Source: Engraulis encrasicolus
Lineage: Eukaryota > Chordata > Actinopteri > Clupeiformes > Engraulidae
Length of the DNA: 64,000 nt
Direction of reading: 5' to 3'
Assembly: GCF_034702125.1 (NCBI RefSeq)
Contig: NC_085873.1
Coordinates: 53,446,352-53,510,351 of the forward strand
The position numbers were made by a program, and so were the translations under genes. Below, in pieces: positions 31,761 to 44,040 of this stretch. The notes under the pieces were generated by a model. The model was not told where the DNA came from, did not search any database, and worked only from the letters and a program-made list of their open reading frames with translations. Position 1 is the stretch's first letter; every line of letters starts with the position of its first letter.

Positions 31761-31998
31761 TGAAGAGTTCAGATGCAAAACCCCCTAACTCCATTTCTGA
31801 AGACCTGCACTTCTATATTTTTAGAGAACCCCAGTGTTGGTTTGGTTTACATTCATGTACTTGATAATACATATAAATAGTTATATTACATAAATAAAAT
31901 AAAAAAATATGCAATTTTGATAGCTTTGTATTAAATAAAAATGAATTAAGATTGTTTTCTGAAAAGGCACTTAGGGGGTTTTGCATCTGAACTCTTCA
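31761..31998. mobile_element. MITE with perfect 28-bp inverted repeats
   Basis: The left end TGAAGAGTTCAGATGCAAAA followed by CCCCCTAA is repeated exactly as its reverse complement at 31971-31998. The interior is AT-rich and noncoding. Perfect ends suggest a young or conserved element. Superfamily unclear. Confidence 0.85.
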
Positions 31999-32303
31999 TT
32001 TTTACTTCCTGTTCAAAGGCATTCATTATTTGTAGATAAATGTTTGTAAAATGTTTTATAAAATGTGCTTAACAAATATGTTCTTGTTAACCAGTACCTC
32101 AGACAAGTTATTTTCTCAGCAATATCCTTACAACTGGAATATAAAGGCTGTGTTTATATTCAACATGAAATAAAAGGGTTTATTTTTCCAAAGCAGTGTT
32201 TTCCCCTTGTTGTAGGTTGAAATGTTTTGCGTTATTTTCAAGACAGTTTTTCCTTATAGAAATACACCCAAACAATGTCACCCCCAAAACATGGAGACAT
32301 ATT

Positions 32304-32341
32304 GACTCTGAAGAAAACGAGTGAACGTCGAAACGTTAGTC
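32304..32341 (+). ncRNA. Second hammerhead-ribozyme-like motif
   Basis: GACT is followed by the core CTGAAGA, a weak hairpin region (ACG...CGT), then GAAAC, GTT and AGTC. GACT and AGTC are complementary and form stem I, with cleavage predicted after GTT. The arm sequence differs from that at 12431-12470 while pairing is kept. The following sequence (cttggcgcttgcccaataaa) may be a solo Penelope terminal repeat. Stem II is short, so activity is uncertain. Confidence 0.45.
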
Positions 32342-33004
32342 TTGGCGCTTGCCCAATAAAACAAGTTAATTTCCACATCTGAAGATGCTCCGGTGATTCC
32401 TTTCTTCCCCTACATGGAGACGCATCTTTGCTTTGTTACACAAAATATCTGCAGCCATCTGGTGGCAGAGGGTCAAACTGCAACTTATCGCTAACTCATT
32501 AACTTATCATTACAGTCCTAAATAAATAATAATAAATAAATGCATTTGTTGAGCCGCCTTTTTCAACCAGTTTTGCATTCATTTTTCACTAAGATCGTCA
32601 TTGATTATCATCATTGATGGTAATCTGAACGTTGGGCAAAGCCTTCTCAAGCGCATCTCTGAAAAAGACTGAGATCTGTACTCTGAGGTGGCCAATCCAT
32701 GTTTAGAAATTAAGTGCCATGCCCCCTGAATACCTACTTTCAAAATTTGAGGCCTATGAATCCCATCTGCTGATCAAACAGCTTGTGATGCAGCTCATTG
32801 TCATCTGTCTGGATTTCGGTATCGTTTCTAACGTTTTTATCAGTTGGATTTCAGTATCCAATATGTTCCTTTCAGTTGAATTTCAGTATCCAATATGTTT
32901 CTTTCAGTTGGTTTGAACTCTGCATATTCAAATAATTTAACAATTAACATGTGACTATAGATTTAAGAGTAACACGGTTATGTATTCCCAGTTGCACACT
33001 AGAC

Positions 33005-33394
33005 CAGGGGTGTCAAACTCAAATCGACCGAGGGCCAAAATCAAAACCTGGAGCGAAGTCGCGGGCCAAACTCAATTATATATATATATACAGTATATAT
33101 ATATATATATATTTTTTTTTTTTACAAAAATGGACTAAAATTGCTCATGTTTAAATTCAACCAAATAGTTCAAATGTGTCTGCACATATTCTGTTGAATT
33201 TGAGTGTGAGCTGCAATGGCCTGGGCCCACTCATATTCCTGTGATATATGCATTTTCATGTTCAACTCTTGATAAACTACACAGTTGTGGTGTATGAGGG
33301 CTAACTGTAATACACATTTGAAATGATCTCGCGGGCCAAATAAAATGGCTCCGCGGGCCAAATTTGGCCCCCGGGCCTGAGTTTGACATCCCTG
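33005..33394. mobile_element. Non-autonomous hAT (Charlie-like) element
   Basis: Ends CAGGGGTGTCAAACTCAA and TGAGTTTGACATCCCTG with a perfect 8-bp target duplication cactagac on each side (32997-33004, 33395-33402). The interior carries repeated gcgggccaaa blocks and an (AT)n run. It is the same family as the element at 2567-3292. Confidence 0.95.
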
Positions 33395-33734
33395 CACTAG
33401 ACATTACAAGAGTCTTGTGTCAGGAGGGCCTGCAGGTCCAGAGTTTGTATTTGGTCTAAAGCTCTCCTCACCTTTGTAATCCATTCAGCAGGAGCTAATC
33501 TTTCATTACTACAGCATTTAAATACATACAGTCAGAAAGAGAGGGAGAGAGGGAGAGGGGGTTTGCATTCCAATAGGCAGACTTCCATCCCCCACTTATG
33601 CTTGTGGCCTCGCATGTTGCTGACGCCCTGCCTCCGTGGAGAAAACAATAAAGTTTCCCTGCTGTCAGCCTCGCCACAACAACTTTTGTCCTGTAACGAT
33701 TTGAACAACTTTTGAGGCAGTCTTTACTTACTGT

Positions 33735-33913
33735 AAAGGTACACTGTGTAATATTTTTAGTAGTTTATTTCCACAATTCATGCTGCCCATTCACTAGTGT
33801 TACCCTTTTTCATGAATGCTTACCAAGACCATTAAATTCTAAGTAGACTACTCATTATGAACGGGCAGCATGAATACTGGAAATAAACTACTAAAAATAT
33901 TATAGTGCACCTT
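33735..33913. mobile_element. Palindromic MITE
   Basis: AGGTACACTGTGTAATATTT with the following TTAGTAGTTTATTTCCA returns as its reverse complement at about 33870-33913 (ending atagtgcacctt). A half copy of the same element lies at 41145-41270. Confidence 0.8.
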
Positions 33914-34016
33914 GCTCTTTCTTATGCCACATACGTCATTGTACTGTACAGGCCCCATCATGCAAAACTACAACTTTACAAATGAACAACAAGCTGTTGC
34001 AGATTAAGGCCCAAAT

Positions 34017-35395
34017 CGTGATTGTGGGGTCCATAAGCTGTTGAGGTTTATAAATCGTGATTGTGGGGTCCATAACCTGTTGAGGTTTATAAATCTTGTA
34101 GAGTGACTGTGGAGTGGACCCACCTCTCCCTACACCTTCATCCATAACTGAAGTGCCCTTGAGCAAGGCAACTAACCCCACATTGCTCCAAGGACTGTCA
34201 CCAATATGTGCGCTGGATAAAAGAAGCGGCAACTAAGTGTTATTTAATGAATAATTATAAACCTTGGTAAAACCATGGTTAGTTTTCAGAGTAAAACCAT
34301 GGTTCATTTTAAAGTTAAACCTAGAGAAACCAAAAACCATGCCGAACCATGCTAAAAAAAAAACATGAAATTATAGTGTACCATGGTCGATTTTCGTAAG
34401 GGACATGACTGGCGAAGGGGGACATGCAAAGCAGTGTGGAGAGGTAATGAATATATGACCAAAAGTAATTGTCAATTTTGCACATAGAATACAAGGTGAC
34501 TTGTTAAGGACTTGAAAAAAATAAGACTTGGACTTGGACTTGACTTGGCTTTGGCACGACTTGGACTTGGACTTGACTTGGTCAAATGTGTCGTAACTAG
34601 AGATGCACCGGATCCTGATTTTTAGGATCCTACCGGATACCGGATCTACTGCTTAAGATCCAGCCGGAACCGGATACCGGATCCTACGAAAGGGTTGAAA
34701 CGCATAGCCAACTCGCACATGTGGGCCCTTTTTATAACGTTGGTGCAAACTATTTTTAAGACTCATTGTCTTACTGCCACACTGCCTTCAACGGCCGCTT
34801 CCAAAGGGCTTTCACTCCATGCAGCGATTGGGGTTGTGAAAGACTGACTGAAAAGCCTAGGCTACGTAAAAAGTAGAGATGCTCCAGATCCTGATTTTTA
34901 GGTAACTGCCGGATACCGGATCCACTGCTTAAGATCCTGCCGGATCCGGAAAGTCTGACAAACCCTATTATCCTGCCGGATCCGGAACCGGATCTTGGAT
35001 CCTGTACATCTCTAGTCGTAACCTTTTGACTTGACTCAGACTTGATTAGAAGGACTTGAGACTTACTTGCGACTTGCAAATTAGTGACTTGGTCCCATCT
35101 CTGGTGGGGTCCATAACCTGTTGAGGTTCATAGATCTTTATTGTGGGGTCCATAACCTTCAAGTTTGTCAGAGGACGCGCTCAACTTCTTAGACAAAATT
35201 AATGACTTTGGGTGCGCAATAAAAGGGTGCAAGATAAAAGGTATCAACTTAAAGGAGAAAAATCCGCACTCACAAGCTTCATCTCATTATTTATTTATAG
35301 ATTACCACCATGTCCACAACCACTGGGGGTCCATAACCTGTTGAGGTTTACAGATCTTGATTGTGGAGTTCATGACCTGTTGAAGTTTACACATC
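34017..35395. repeat. Dispersed ~39-bp motif array, interrupted
   Basis: The motif ggggtccataacctgttgag plus gtttayarat occurs about six times (from ~34026, ~34064, ~35105, ~35145, ~35329, ~35370). Between copies lies a block rich in acttggactt (34500-34590, 35022-35095), itself a fish repeat, and a hAT element. Confidence 0.7.
34598..35014. mobile_element. hAT-type MITE with 8-bp target duplication
   Basis: Ends TAGAGATGCACCGG and GTACATCTCTA are flanked by identical gtcgtaac (34590-34597 and 35015-35022). The inside has repeated ccggataccggatc blocks. The insertion splits an acttggactt repeat. Confidence 0.9.
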
Positions 35396-35589
35396 ACGTC
35401 ACACGCTGCCCTCTCCATCTTCTCTCCCAGCATGTGTGACGGAGGTCTTCCTGCACCTGCTCGTCCCCCTCAGGGCGCGAACCTGCGACTTCGTCAACTA
35501 CACCGGTTCGGAAATGGGAAGCAGAGCACCCCTCTCTGGGGTTTTGAAGGTACTGGTGACAAACTGAAACGTAAAATAAAAAATAAAAG

Positions 35590-35645
35590 TCAGTCTGTCT
35601 GTCTGTCTGTCTGTATGTATGTACAGTATGTATGTATGTACCGTA

Positions 35646-35744
<99 letters not shown>

Positions 35745-35765
35745 GTGTGTGTGTGTGTGTGTCTG
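35590..35765. repeat. (TCTG)n/(TATG)n/(GT)n compound microsatellite
   Basis: TCTG, TATG, GT and again TCTG and GT blocks follow one another up to the start of a LINE fragment. Confidence 0.95.
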
Positions 35766-35784
35766 TCATCAACCTGCCATNTCC

Positions 35785-36740
35785 ATGAGCTCCAATATGC
35801 AGATGACTGTGCCGTCTTGGCACATAGCCCAGAATCCATGCAGCATGCCCTGGACACCATCGCAGCGTTGTATCAGTCCTTCGGTCTTCAAGTTAACACC
35901 AAGAAGACAGAGGTCATGGCGCAACTCTGTACCAGCTCTCCTTCACATCTTGGCTTCCACATCAATGGCAATCCAATCAGTCTTGTTCAGCATTTTACAT
36001 ACCTGGGCTCCACACTCTCTGCAGATTCTACCCTTGACAGTGAAATTAACCACCGTATCAACAAAGCCTCATCAGCCTTTGGGCGCCTTAGAAAGAGAGT
36101 ATTTGACAACAACAACTTGAAAACCAGCACTAAAGTAGCTGTCTACAATGCAGTCTGTGTCACCACCCTACTCTATGGGGCTGAAACATGGACGCCGTAC
36201 AGACGCCACATAAAAAGCCTGGAGATGTTTCACATCAGATGCCTGCAAAAAATACTCCACCTGTCCTGGGAGGACCGCATCCCCCATACTGACATTCTGA
36301 CTGCCACCGGCACCACCAGCATGGAAGCAGGCCATGGCCACACTATTCGCATGCCTGACTATCGCGTCCCACACCAAGTCCTTTATGGACAGTTGCTCAA
36401 CTCCAAGCGGGCTGCAGGTGGCCAGAAGAGAAGATACAAGGACTTTACCAAAGAACTGTTGAAGCGCTGCAACATTAACCCTGACCACCTGGAGAAAATA
36501 ACATCCAACAGACCAGCCTGGAGAGCCATGTGCAGCAAAGCAGCTGAGCAAGTCAATGACACCTTCATTCAAAAGAGGACTGCAAGACGTGCCCAACGAC
36601 ACCGGCAAGCAGACCCCATCTCCCAATCATCAGGACATACCTGCTCCATCTGTGGAAGAGTGTGCGGCTCCAAAATTGGCCTCCACAGCCACATGAGGTG
36701 GCATCAACGGCAACAACAACAACAACAGCAACGTTGACCA
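35785..36740 (+). pseudogene. LINE reverse transcriptase C-terminal part with C2H2 finger
   Basis: An open + strand frame of about 315 codons starts within the reverse transcriptase at LQYADDCAVLAHS (catalytic YADD near 35794). It continues through KKTEVMAQ, HFTYLGSTLS, KVAVYNAVCVTTLLYGAETW and SWEDRIPHTDIL. The protein ends with a zinc-finger [20 protein letters not shown] and a glutamine run. This layout belongs to a non-LTR retrotransposon different from the RTE-like and L2-type copies in this window. It is 5'-truncated, with an ambiguous base at 35781. The intact frame is notable for a truncated copy. Microsatellites flank both sides. Confidence 0.85.
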
Positions 36741-36829
36741 ACAACCCCCCCACCCCCATCCCCTCTCTCCCCCCGGACCCAACCCCCTGGAACAAGCGTC
36801 ATCATCGGACACGATGGACAGCTAAGAAG

Positions 36830-37084
<255 letters not shown>

Positions 37085-38068
37085 TTCACAAAAAGGGCCA
37101 CTGCTGCCGGTGTAGTCTACTTTTTTGAGGTGGGTATACTGTATATTTTTGTGCTATTCTAAATAATGGATTAATCAATTTTAGGTGGATATACTGAAAT
37201 CCCTGAAATGTTCAGGTGGGTATACTGTGTATCCCTGCGACTACATCACTGACTGCTGTAATAATGCAGGCCTGTATTATTGGAAATCTGCAGTATTTTC
37301 TGTGACCAGAGGAGGGCAGTGTTACTCCATTCCAAAGAAGCACAGAGATGTGTTGAACTGGCATCTGCCGCCATACATTAAGGATCTCCTTGTATGCAAT
37401 TTCTCATATTACCTTGGAATTTACTATGAGCAGGGCAATATTTGATCCTCATTATTAATTATGCCATTTGTTTTGAAGTTAACAGGGCAGATCATTTTGC
37501 AGAACATTTTATGGGACAGCATTCTGAACAGAGTATAAGGTTTTGGAGGCCCTAAGCATAAGGGTCAGGAGTCCCCCTCATAATTAAATAATTATAATAA
37601 AAACCTACTAACTAATAGTGTATCATTTTTGTACTGTAATGTAATTAAATATTTTTTCCATGTCGTTTTTTTAGTCAATCACAATTTAAGAGGGCCCAAT
37701 TTTGGGGGCAAAGTGGTTGGTGCCCTAAGCTCTCCGCAGGTTATGTCTAGCCGCGGCCCTTTCTCCAGTGCCAAATATCAGTTAACATTTCCACACAGAT
37801 CGATCGTACCCATGAAATTACAGCTTCATCGCTTGGATGGAGAGGTAGCTTAATTTTCAATGTACATGTATTGCCTATTAGTACATGTACACCTTTGGAA
37901 ACCCCACATACGTATACCTCACAGACAGAATATGTACCGTATGTACAGTAGATGGAAACCTGCAGTATTTTGTGTGACCAGAGGAGGGCAGTGTTACTCC
38001 ATTCCAAAGAAGCACTAAGTAGGAAAGAGCTGTGATGAACTGTTCTCTTCTACTGTACCGTACATTAA
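37085..38068. other. No gene; one repeated 45-bp block
   Basis: The sequence gaccagaggagggcagtgtt (plus neighbours) occurs at ~37303-37345 and again at ~37976-38015. It matches the CTCF core at 12 of 14 positions, which is not strong. I see no exon in the stretch. Confidence 0.5.
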
Positions 38069-38109
38069 GCAGCGGCTCCCAGATTATTTTCAGCAAGGAT
38101 CCCCTTTTG

Positions 38110-38920
38110 GACGTAGCCTCTTACTGCAGATGGGGTCGCCAGCGGGCCTATTCACTATTACTGTAGCCTCTTACTGCAGATGGGGTCGCCAGCCTATTCA
38201 CTATTACTGTAGCCTCTTACTGCAGATGGGGTCGCCAGCGGGCCTATTCACTATTACTGTAGCCTCTTACTGCAGATGGGGTCGCCGGTGGGCCTATTCA
38301 CTATTACTGTAGCCTCTTACTGCAGATGGGGTCGCCAGCGGGCCTATTCACTATTACTGTAGCCTCTTACTGCAGATGGGTTTGCCGGTGGGCCTATTCA
38401 CTATTACTGTAGCCTCTTACTGCAGATGGGGTCGCCAGCGGGCCTATTCACTATTACTGTAGCCTCTTACTGCAGATGGGGTAGCCGGCGTGCCTATTCA
38501 CTATTACTGTAGCCTCTTACTGCAGATGGGCTCGCCGGCGGGACTAGTCACTATTACTGTAGCCTCTTACTGCAGATGGGGTCGCCGGCGGGCCTATTCA
38601 CTATTACTGTAGCCTCTTACTGCAGATGGGGTCGCCAGCGGGCCTATTCACTATTACTGTAGCCTCTTACTGCAGATGGGGTCGCCGTGCAGGTTGGCCT
38701 AGTCACTATTACTGTAGCCTCTTATTGCAGATGGGGTCGCCAGCGGGCTTATTCACTATTACTGTAGCCTCTTACTGCAGATGGGGTCGCCAGCGGGCCT
38801 ATTCACTATTACTGTAGCCTCTTACTGCAGATGGGGTCGCCAGCGGGCCTATTCACTATTACTGTAGCCTCTTACTGCAGATGGGGTCGCCAGCGGGCTG
38901 GTGGGCCTATTCACTATTAA
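38110..38920. repeat. 50-bp minisatellite
   Basis: About 16 copies of a 50-bp unit (tagcctcttactgcagatgg, ggtcgccagcgggcctattc, actattactg) with small variants. The array resumes at 40180-40280 after a piggyBac-like insertion. Confidence 0.97.
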
Positions 38921-40175
38921 CCCTCAAGCGACCGGCCTGTTTTTGCGACTAATCTGACCGAGCGGGGTCATTTATGACCCCAAGGAGTTTATATAGAAAT
39001 ACCACTATATAAATTATTTTTTGGGGTTCATTCCAATTTATTTACATCTTTCACATACTTGTCCCTCATCTAAAGCAAAAAAAATGTGAATTTGAACATT
39101 TTATTGTTTTGTTAAAAAATAGTCAAACTTACGTATATATGCTAAATATGATATATGCCCTTATTATGTAAACATCAAAATACAAAAAACATCCAATACA
39201 TTTTTTCTTCTCTCATCATCAGTAATCAACTGAGGAAGTTTTTTAGCCTATTCAATTGTAGTAGTCTTACCATAATAATACAGTATATTTAAGCTAATTA
39301 TGGAAATTCATCACTGTGAAACTTTGGGAAATCAAGCTAAATTCTATCCATTATGCCCATAGATGATATTTCTGAAATACAACTTTAGGGTACTCAACAT
39401 TTCTGGGTTCATGAAATCGCAAGATTAGAGAATATGGTAATTTACATAGACAAAAAAATGTCTCAAACATATAACCTTATGCACACTCGAAATTTCTCTG
39501 AAACTTTTTCTGGACATTGTAGCTGTGAATAGGTGTCTTCCATATGTATTAGAGCAAAGAAATGATTCAACTGATGCTTCAGCCTTTGTATAGCCATATA
39601 ATAAGGAAAATTCTAAAAACACCATTGATTTCTACACTGATGACTTGTTTCCTCCCTCTTTGTTCATCAGGATGACTTCCATTTCATATTCTCATCATGT
39701 GTCTAGGACCACTGTGCCATTATATCAACAAAATATGGAGCAATAACAGAGGAAATGCTACCTGGGTGCCCTCGCAATATGCTTTGTTGGCTATCGCAGG
39801 GGTGCCCTATTTATATATATAATATATTATATTTTAATACTATAAATGTTTATATTATGAATATTTTAGTTCTGCTGACCATGGCCTGCCCCAAGACACA
39901 AAATACAAAATCCAGAGTTTGAAAATTACAACAACAATTGACATTATAATGTTGAGTATCTCATGGATCCTCTCGGGGTCATAAATGACCCCAGAGGTGT
40001 TTTGATTATAAATCCCATATAGATGGTCCAAATCTCACAAAAATCATTCACAACATGCACAACATATGTATTGAAAAACTCCTAGAAGGACAAGTTTATC
40101 TGATGAAAATTGCAGAAATGGTGTATGGAAATATGTGCCCGGGGTCATAAATGACCCCAGTCGGTCGCTTTAGGG
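38921..40175. mobile_element. piggyBac-like non-autonomous element
   Basis: The element begins CCCTCAAGCGACCGGC and ends GTCGGTCGCTTTAGGG, and TTAA lies on both sides (38917-38920, 40176-40179), the piggyBac target. Near the ends are palindromes GGGGTCATTTATGACCCC (38966) and GGGGTCATAAATGACCCC (near 39976 and 40141). No transposase is encoded. It sits inside one unit of the 50-bp minisatellite. Confidence 0.88.
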
Positions 40176-40279
40176 TTAATGTAGCCTCTTACTGCAGATG
40201 GGGTCGCCACGCAGGTGGGCCTATTCACTATTAATGTAGCCTCTTACTGCAGATGGGGTCGCCAGCGGGCCTATTCACT

Positions 40280-41140
40280 ATTTGCTGAAAATACTCAACT
40301 ACACTATAACAACATTGCTATGACAGAGCCGAGAGCCTTAAGTAACATATTAAGACATAGACATGACAATTTTGGTGACAGTAAGGTTATAAGATAGATG
40401 CTGCGCTATGGGGTTTTAAGAATATTTTCTATCGCTAGACGTCCACAGGAAAGCAAATCCATCTATTAGCTCTTAGCTGTTAACATGTGGATGTCCCATT
40501 TCTATGGAATGTCTCTTTTGTCCTTGACCCCCCTTCAGTACTTCCAAAATCAATTAGTATTAGTATGTGTGGAGTGTTTAGTTAATGTGTTTGGAGTAGG
40601 CCTGTTTTTGAGTTTGACTGCTTGTAATTCCAAGCAGCTTTTGCCTTCTTTCCACTGCAAGTTTTCTGTTAGGCCTACAGCTCAACACAGCATGACTAGG
40701 CAGCCACTTTTTGCTTTTCAAATAGGCTTGACACAGCCCAATCGTAAAGCAAAAAGTAGCGGCCGAGTCGCTTTATGTCGAGCTGTAGGCCTACCAAAAA
40801 AGCTGCAGTGGAAAAGAGGCAATGGAGACTGGGGAGCCAATTCCCCTCTCGATGCACTAATACTCCAAGACTGTCTTTCCATAAATAATGGCTATGGCAA
40901 TTAATGTTTAATTAGGGGATGCATCAATTTTTGCTATGTTCAGCTGTGAAAATATGTTCTCCACTTGAAAGGTCAATGTGATGCTTTCGAATGCAGAAAC
41001 TCATAATGTCAGATGCCCACACATGTGTGTCAAATCATTTATCACAGTCAGAGGCGCTCTCCACTCAGCTGACCAAATAACCTCTAGTCTCCTCCCACGT
41101 CCCTCCATTTGGCATGCAGAGGCAGTCACACTGTTCATAA
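40280..41140. other. No gene seen
   Basis: No exon is visible. At about 40650-40800 there is a diverged inverted pair (taggcctacagctcaac and gagctgtaggcctacc) that suggests an old MITE. Confidence 0.45.
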
Positions 41141-42339
41141 CTTAAAGGTGCACTGTGTAATATTTTTAGTAGTTCATTTCCACAATTCATGCTGACCATT
41201 CACAAATATTAGCTTTTCCGTGAATACTTATCACCATCATCACATTGTAAGATCTAAGTACTCTGTATGACTGGAAAAACTGCACTTTTCATACATGACA
41301 AGGGGGATCTTTTCCATGTCCACCATTTTTGAATTTCCAGAAATAGACATCTTTAGCTGCAAAACATTGTTCTTTGGTCATACTACTAATTATTACACTA
41401 AATACCTATATGGGTCCTGCGTTAAGGTCAGTGTACCACCCATATTGGTCCTGCGTTAAGGTCACCACCCACTACTGGGTCCTGAACCCTGCATATCACC
41501 CCTTGAGAAATGACTAAAGCAGTATCAGGGATGGGCAGTATTGATATTTGAAATACATTTTGAAATACAAAATACTATTTTGTATTTTTATTTCATATAA
41601 GTGAATTACATGTATTTGTATTTTGTATCAAAATACTTTTCTCCAGTATTTTGTGTATTTCACAAAACTACAAATGCAAATACTTTGTTCTAAAGAATGT
41701 TATTACACAATATGAACACAAGATGGTGCTGTAGGTTAAAAAGTATATGAATGCCCCTAGCTGAATTGGAGGCACATGCTTGGATTTCTTAAGCCTTGAG
41801 TGCATCTTAATATGCGACCTTGCCTCCTCCACTTGCACTAGTCTCCTCGTCCCGCCTCCTGGCTTTCCTGGTGAATCAGTAGCCTGTAAGTAACAGGCTA
41901 CTGGCACACTGCCCTTTCACGCGTCTCCGCAGGCGGGGTTTAGTCAAAAGATGCTTGCACGCGGTTGGAGCAACCTCATATGAATGACATGACACTTCGA
42001 CCACTCACGTTGAAGCTTTGTGACGTAGGATGTGTAGTCACGTAAGCGCTGCCAGGTCGGGAACCAAAACAGAACAACGTCCTTTAGAAAATCAACTTGA
42101 GGTATTTTGGATAACACCGCTGAAATTGCTGCTTCCATCCCGACGCATGATAACTCCTCGCACGCCGCCATTACTGTTGTGATTCAGGGAGGGGGCGGGC
42201 ACAGCCGAACTACCCTGGGGGAGGGTGTTGCGTTCGATAAACGTCATACCCACTGAAATCCTGATTCATCGAGCTGCCCTGTTTATTTCGTAAACGGAGG
42301 AGGAGAGCGAATCACAGGTGCACCAGAAGGTTTGTGTAG

Positions 42340-43090
42340 CCCAGCCCCCTGGGCGTCAACACATAGCTTCTGGTTCACCAGGAAACCTCCTGGCCCCTCC
42401 TCCGTGAAGAAAACGATTAAGTTTCCCAGCTGTCAACTTTTGAGGGACTGTTATTCACAATCCCAATTGCAAATTAGAAAAAGACTTTACAATTGAGCTT
42501 TTGCAAGATATTGAAATGTAATGCTGTTGTCAGTGATGTCATCTTGACATATCACTTCCTGGTACGAGGAGAGAAGCAAGTGGAGGAGGTACGTGGAGGA
42601 GGCAAGTGGAGGAGGCAAGGTCGCATATTGCAACGCACTCCTTGTCTGCACAGGAAGTTCAATTTGGTTCAAGGTGAGTGGCTAATCATTTAATTCATTC
42701 GTCAATGACGTGTTAATGTTTTCCCCATGTCATTCAAACTTGCTTTCAGTTTGCCATTTAGGGCCTTTTGTGTAGAATTGAGATATTACCTGTGCATATT
42801 GCTTTAAAACTAACCGTAGCCAAAGTGTGTTCCAATATGCAACTTGCTTCCTCCACTTCTGCTCGTGGCCTCGTACCAGGAGGTAATATGTCGTGACAAC
42901 AGCATTATATTTCAATATCTCACAAAAGCTCAATTGTAAAGTCTTTTTCTCATTTGCAATTGGGATGGTGAATGAAAAACAGTCCCCTAAAAGTTGTTGT
43001 GGCTAGGCTGACAGCTGGGAAACTTAATTGTTTTCTCCACAGAGGATGGGCCAGGAGGTGGGGCGAGGCCACAAGCACAAGTGGAGGAAG
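42340..43090. repeat. Long inverted repeat
   Basis: The arm 42390-42575 and the arm 42865-43060 are diverged reverse complements (for example caattgagcttttgcaagat against atctcacaaaagctcaattg). Copies of gtggaggaggcaaggtcgca and its complement occur in and around it. A related single arm lies at 33590-33720. Confidence 0.7.
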
Positions 43091-44040
43091 CAAGGTCGCA
43101 TATTGGAATGCAGTTGCAATACCCACTCTGGCCACCATGTTATAGGGAGCGCAGTTTCAATGAGCAGTATAGTTGCAATACCTACTCTGGCCACCATCCT
43201 ATAGGCAGCACAGTTTCAATGAGCAGTATAGTTGCAATACTACCACCATCCTATAGTGCACTTTTTTTTAAAAAGCACTTGTATCTCTACTTTGCCACAG
43301 AAATGATTGTTATTCTTATGGTACTGACATGTTAATTGACAAATTAAGTCAAGAGTGAAGGGTGACCAGTTGAGACATGTTCTCATTTGCAGGCCTCATA
43401 AACCGGCCCCATCGCCAACGTTGGAATGCGAAGCTGTTTGGAAAATTAGTTATGACGACAGCCTACAGTATATCTCCCTTATATAGTATTATTCAAGTTT
43501 TTGGTCTTGTGTTTGTATGTCATCGTCAGTACTTTTGCACAAGTTGTATGCATGTATGATATTGCTACAAAACATGAATTTCCCCACTGGGATGATAAAG
43601 GGCATACATACTTATTTAGCCTACAGCAGGACCTCTTTCTTTTTTGTTTGAGTTTTTGTTTGTTTTCTAATCATCATTTCATTTCTCAGAATTTAATTGC
43701 TCAATTAATTTCATTGTGTAAGTTAAATAGGTAGTTTTTGTACACAATGGTTTTTGTTGTATTTTGTGTGTTGAAAAATACAAAATACTGTATTTCGATA
43801 TTAGATACTGTTACAGTTATGTATTTTGTATCTTATTTGTTACACTTTTTGCTGGGTATTTATATCCCCGAAACGCGGAGCGTCGGGGATGTAATGGTTT
43901 TGCGTGCACCGCCGCCGCCGCGTCCGCCGCCGCCGCCGCGTCCGCCGCCGCCGCCGCGTAAGGTCTTTCGTGTTAACGCGATAACTTTTGAACGGATGTT
44001 TGGATTTGTCCCAGATTTGGTTTGTGAATGCTCTAGGGCA

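Larger units (their letters stand above)
38070..40550. mobile_element. Probable hAT copy enclosing a minisatellite and a piggyBac-like element
   Basis: The left boundary (cagcggctcccagattattttcag...cccctttt) and right block (tttgtccttgaccccccttcagta) resemble the left and right ends of the hAT element at 51386-52824. The copy is decayed and its right terminus is not sharp, so this nesting is an inference. Confidence 0.4.

Noticed and set aside
37303..38015. Two copies of ccagaggagggcag as CTCF sites
   Set aside because: Only 12 of 14 core positions match and two central bases are wrong. More likely just a repeated element.
40485..40904. 139-codon + strand frame
   Set aside because: No known motif, and it overlaps an old inverted repeat (taggcctacagctcaac). 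Likely chance.
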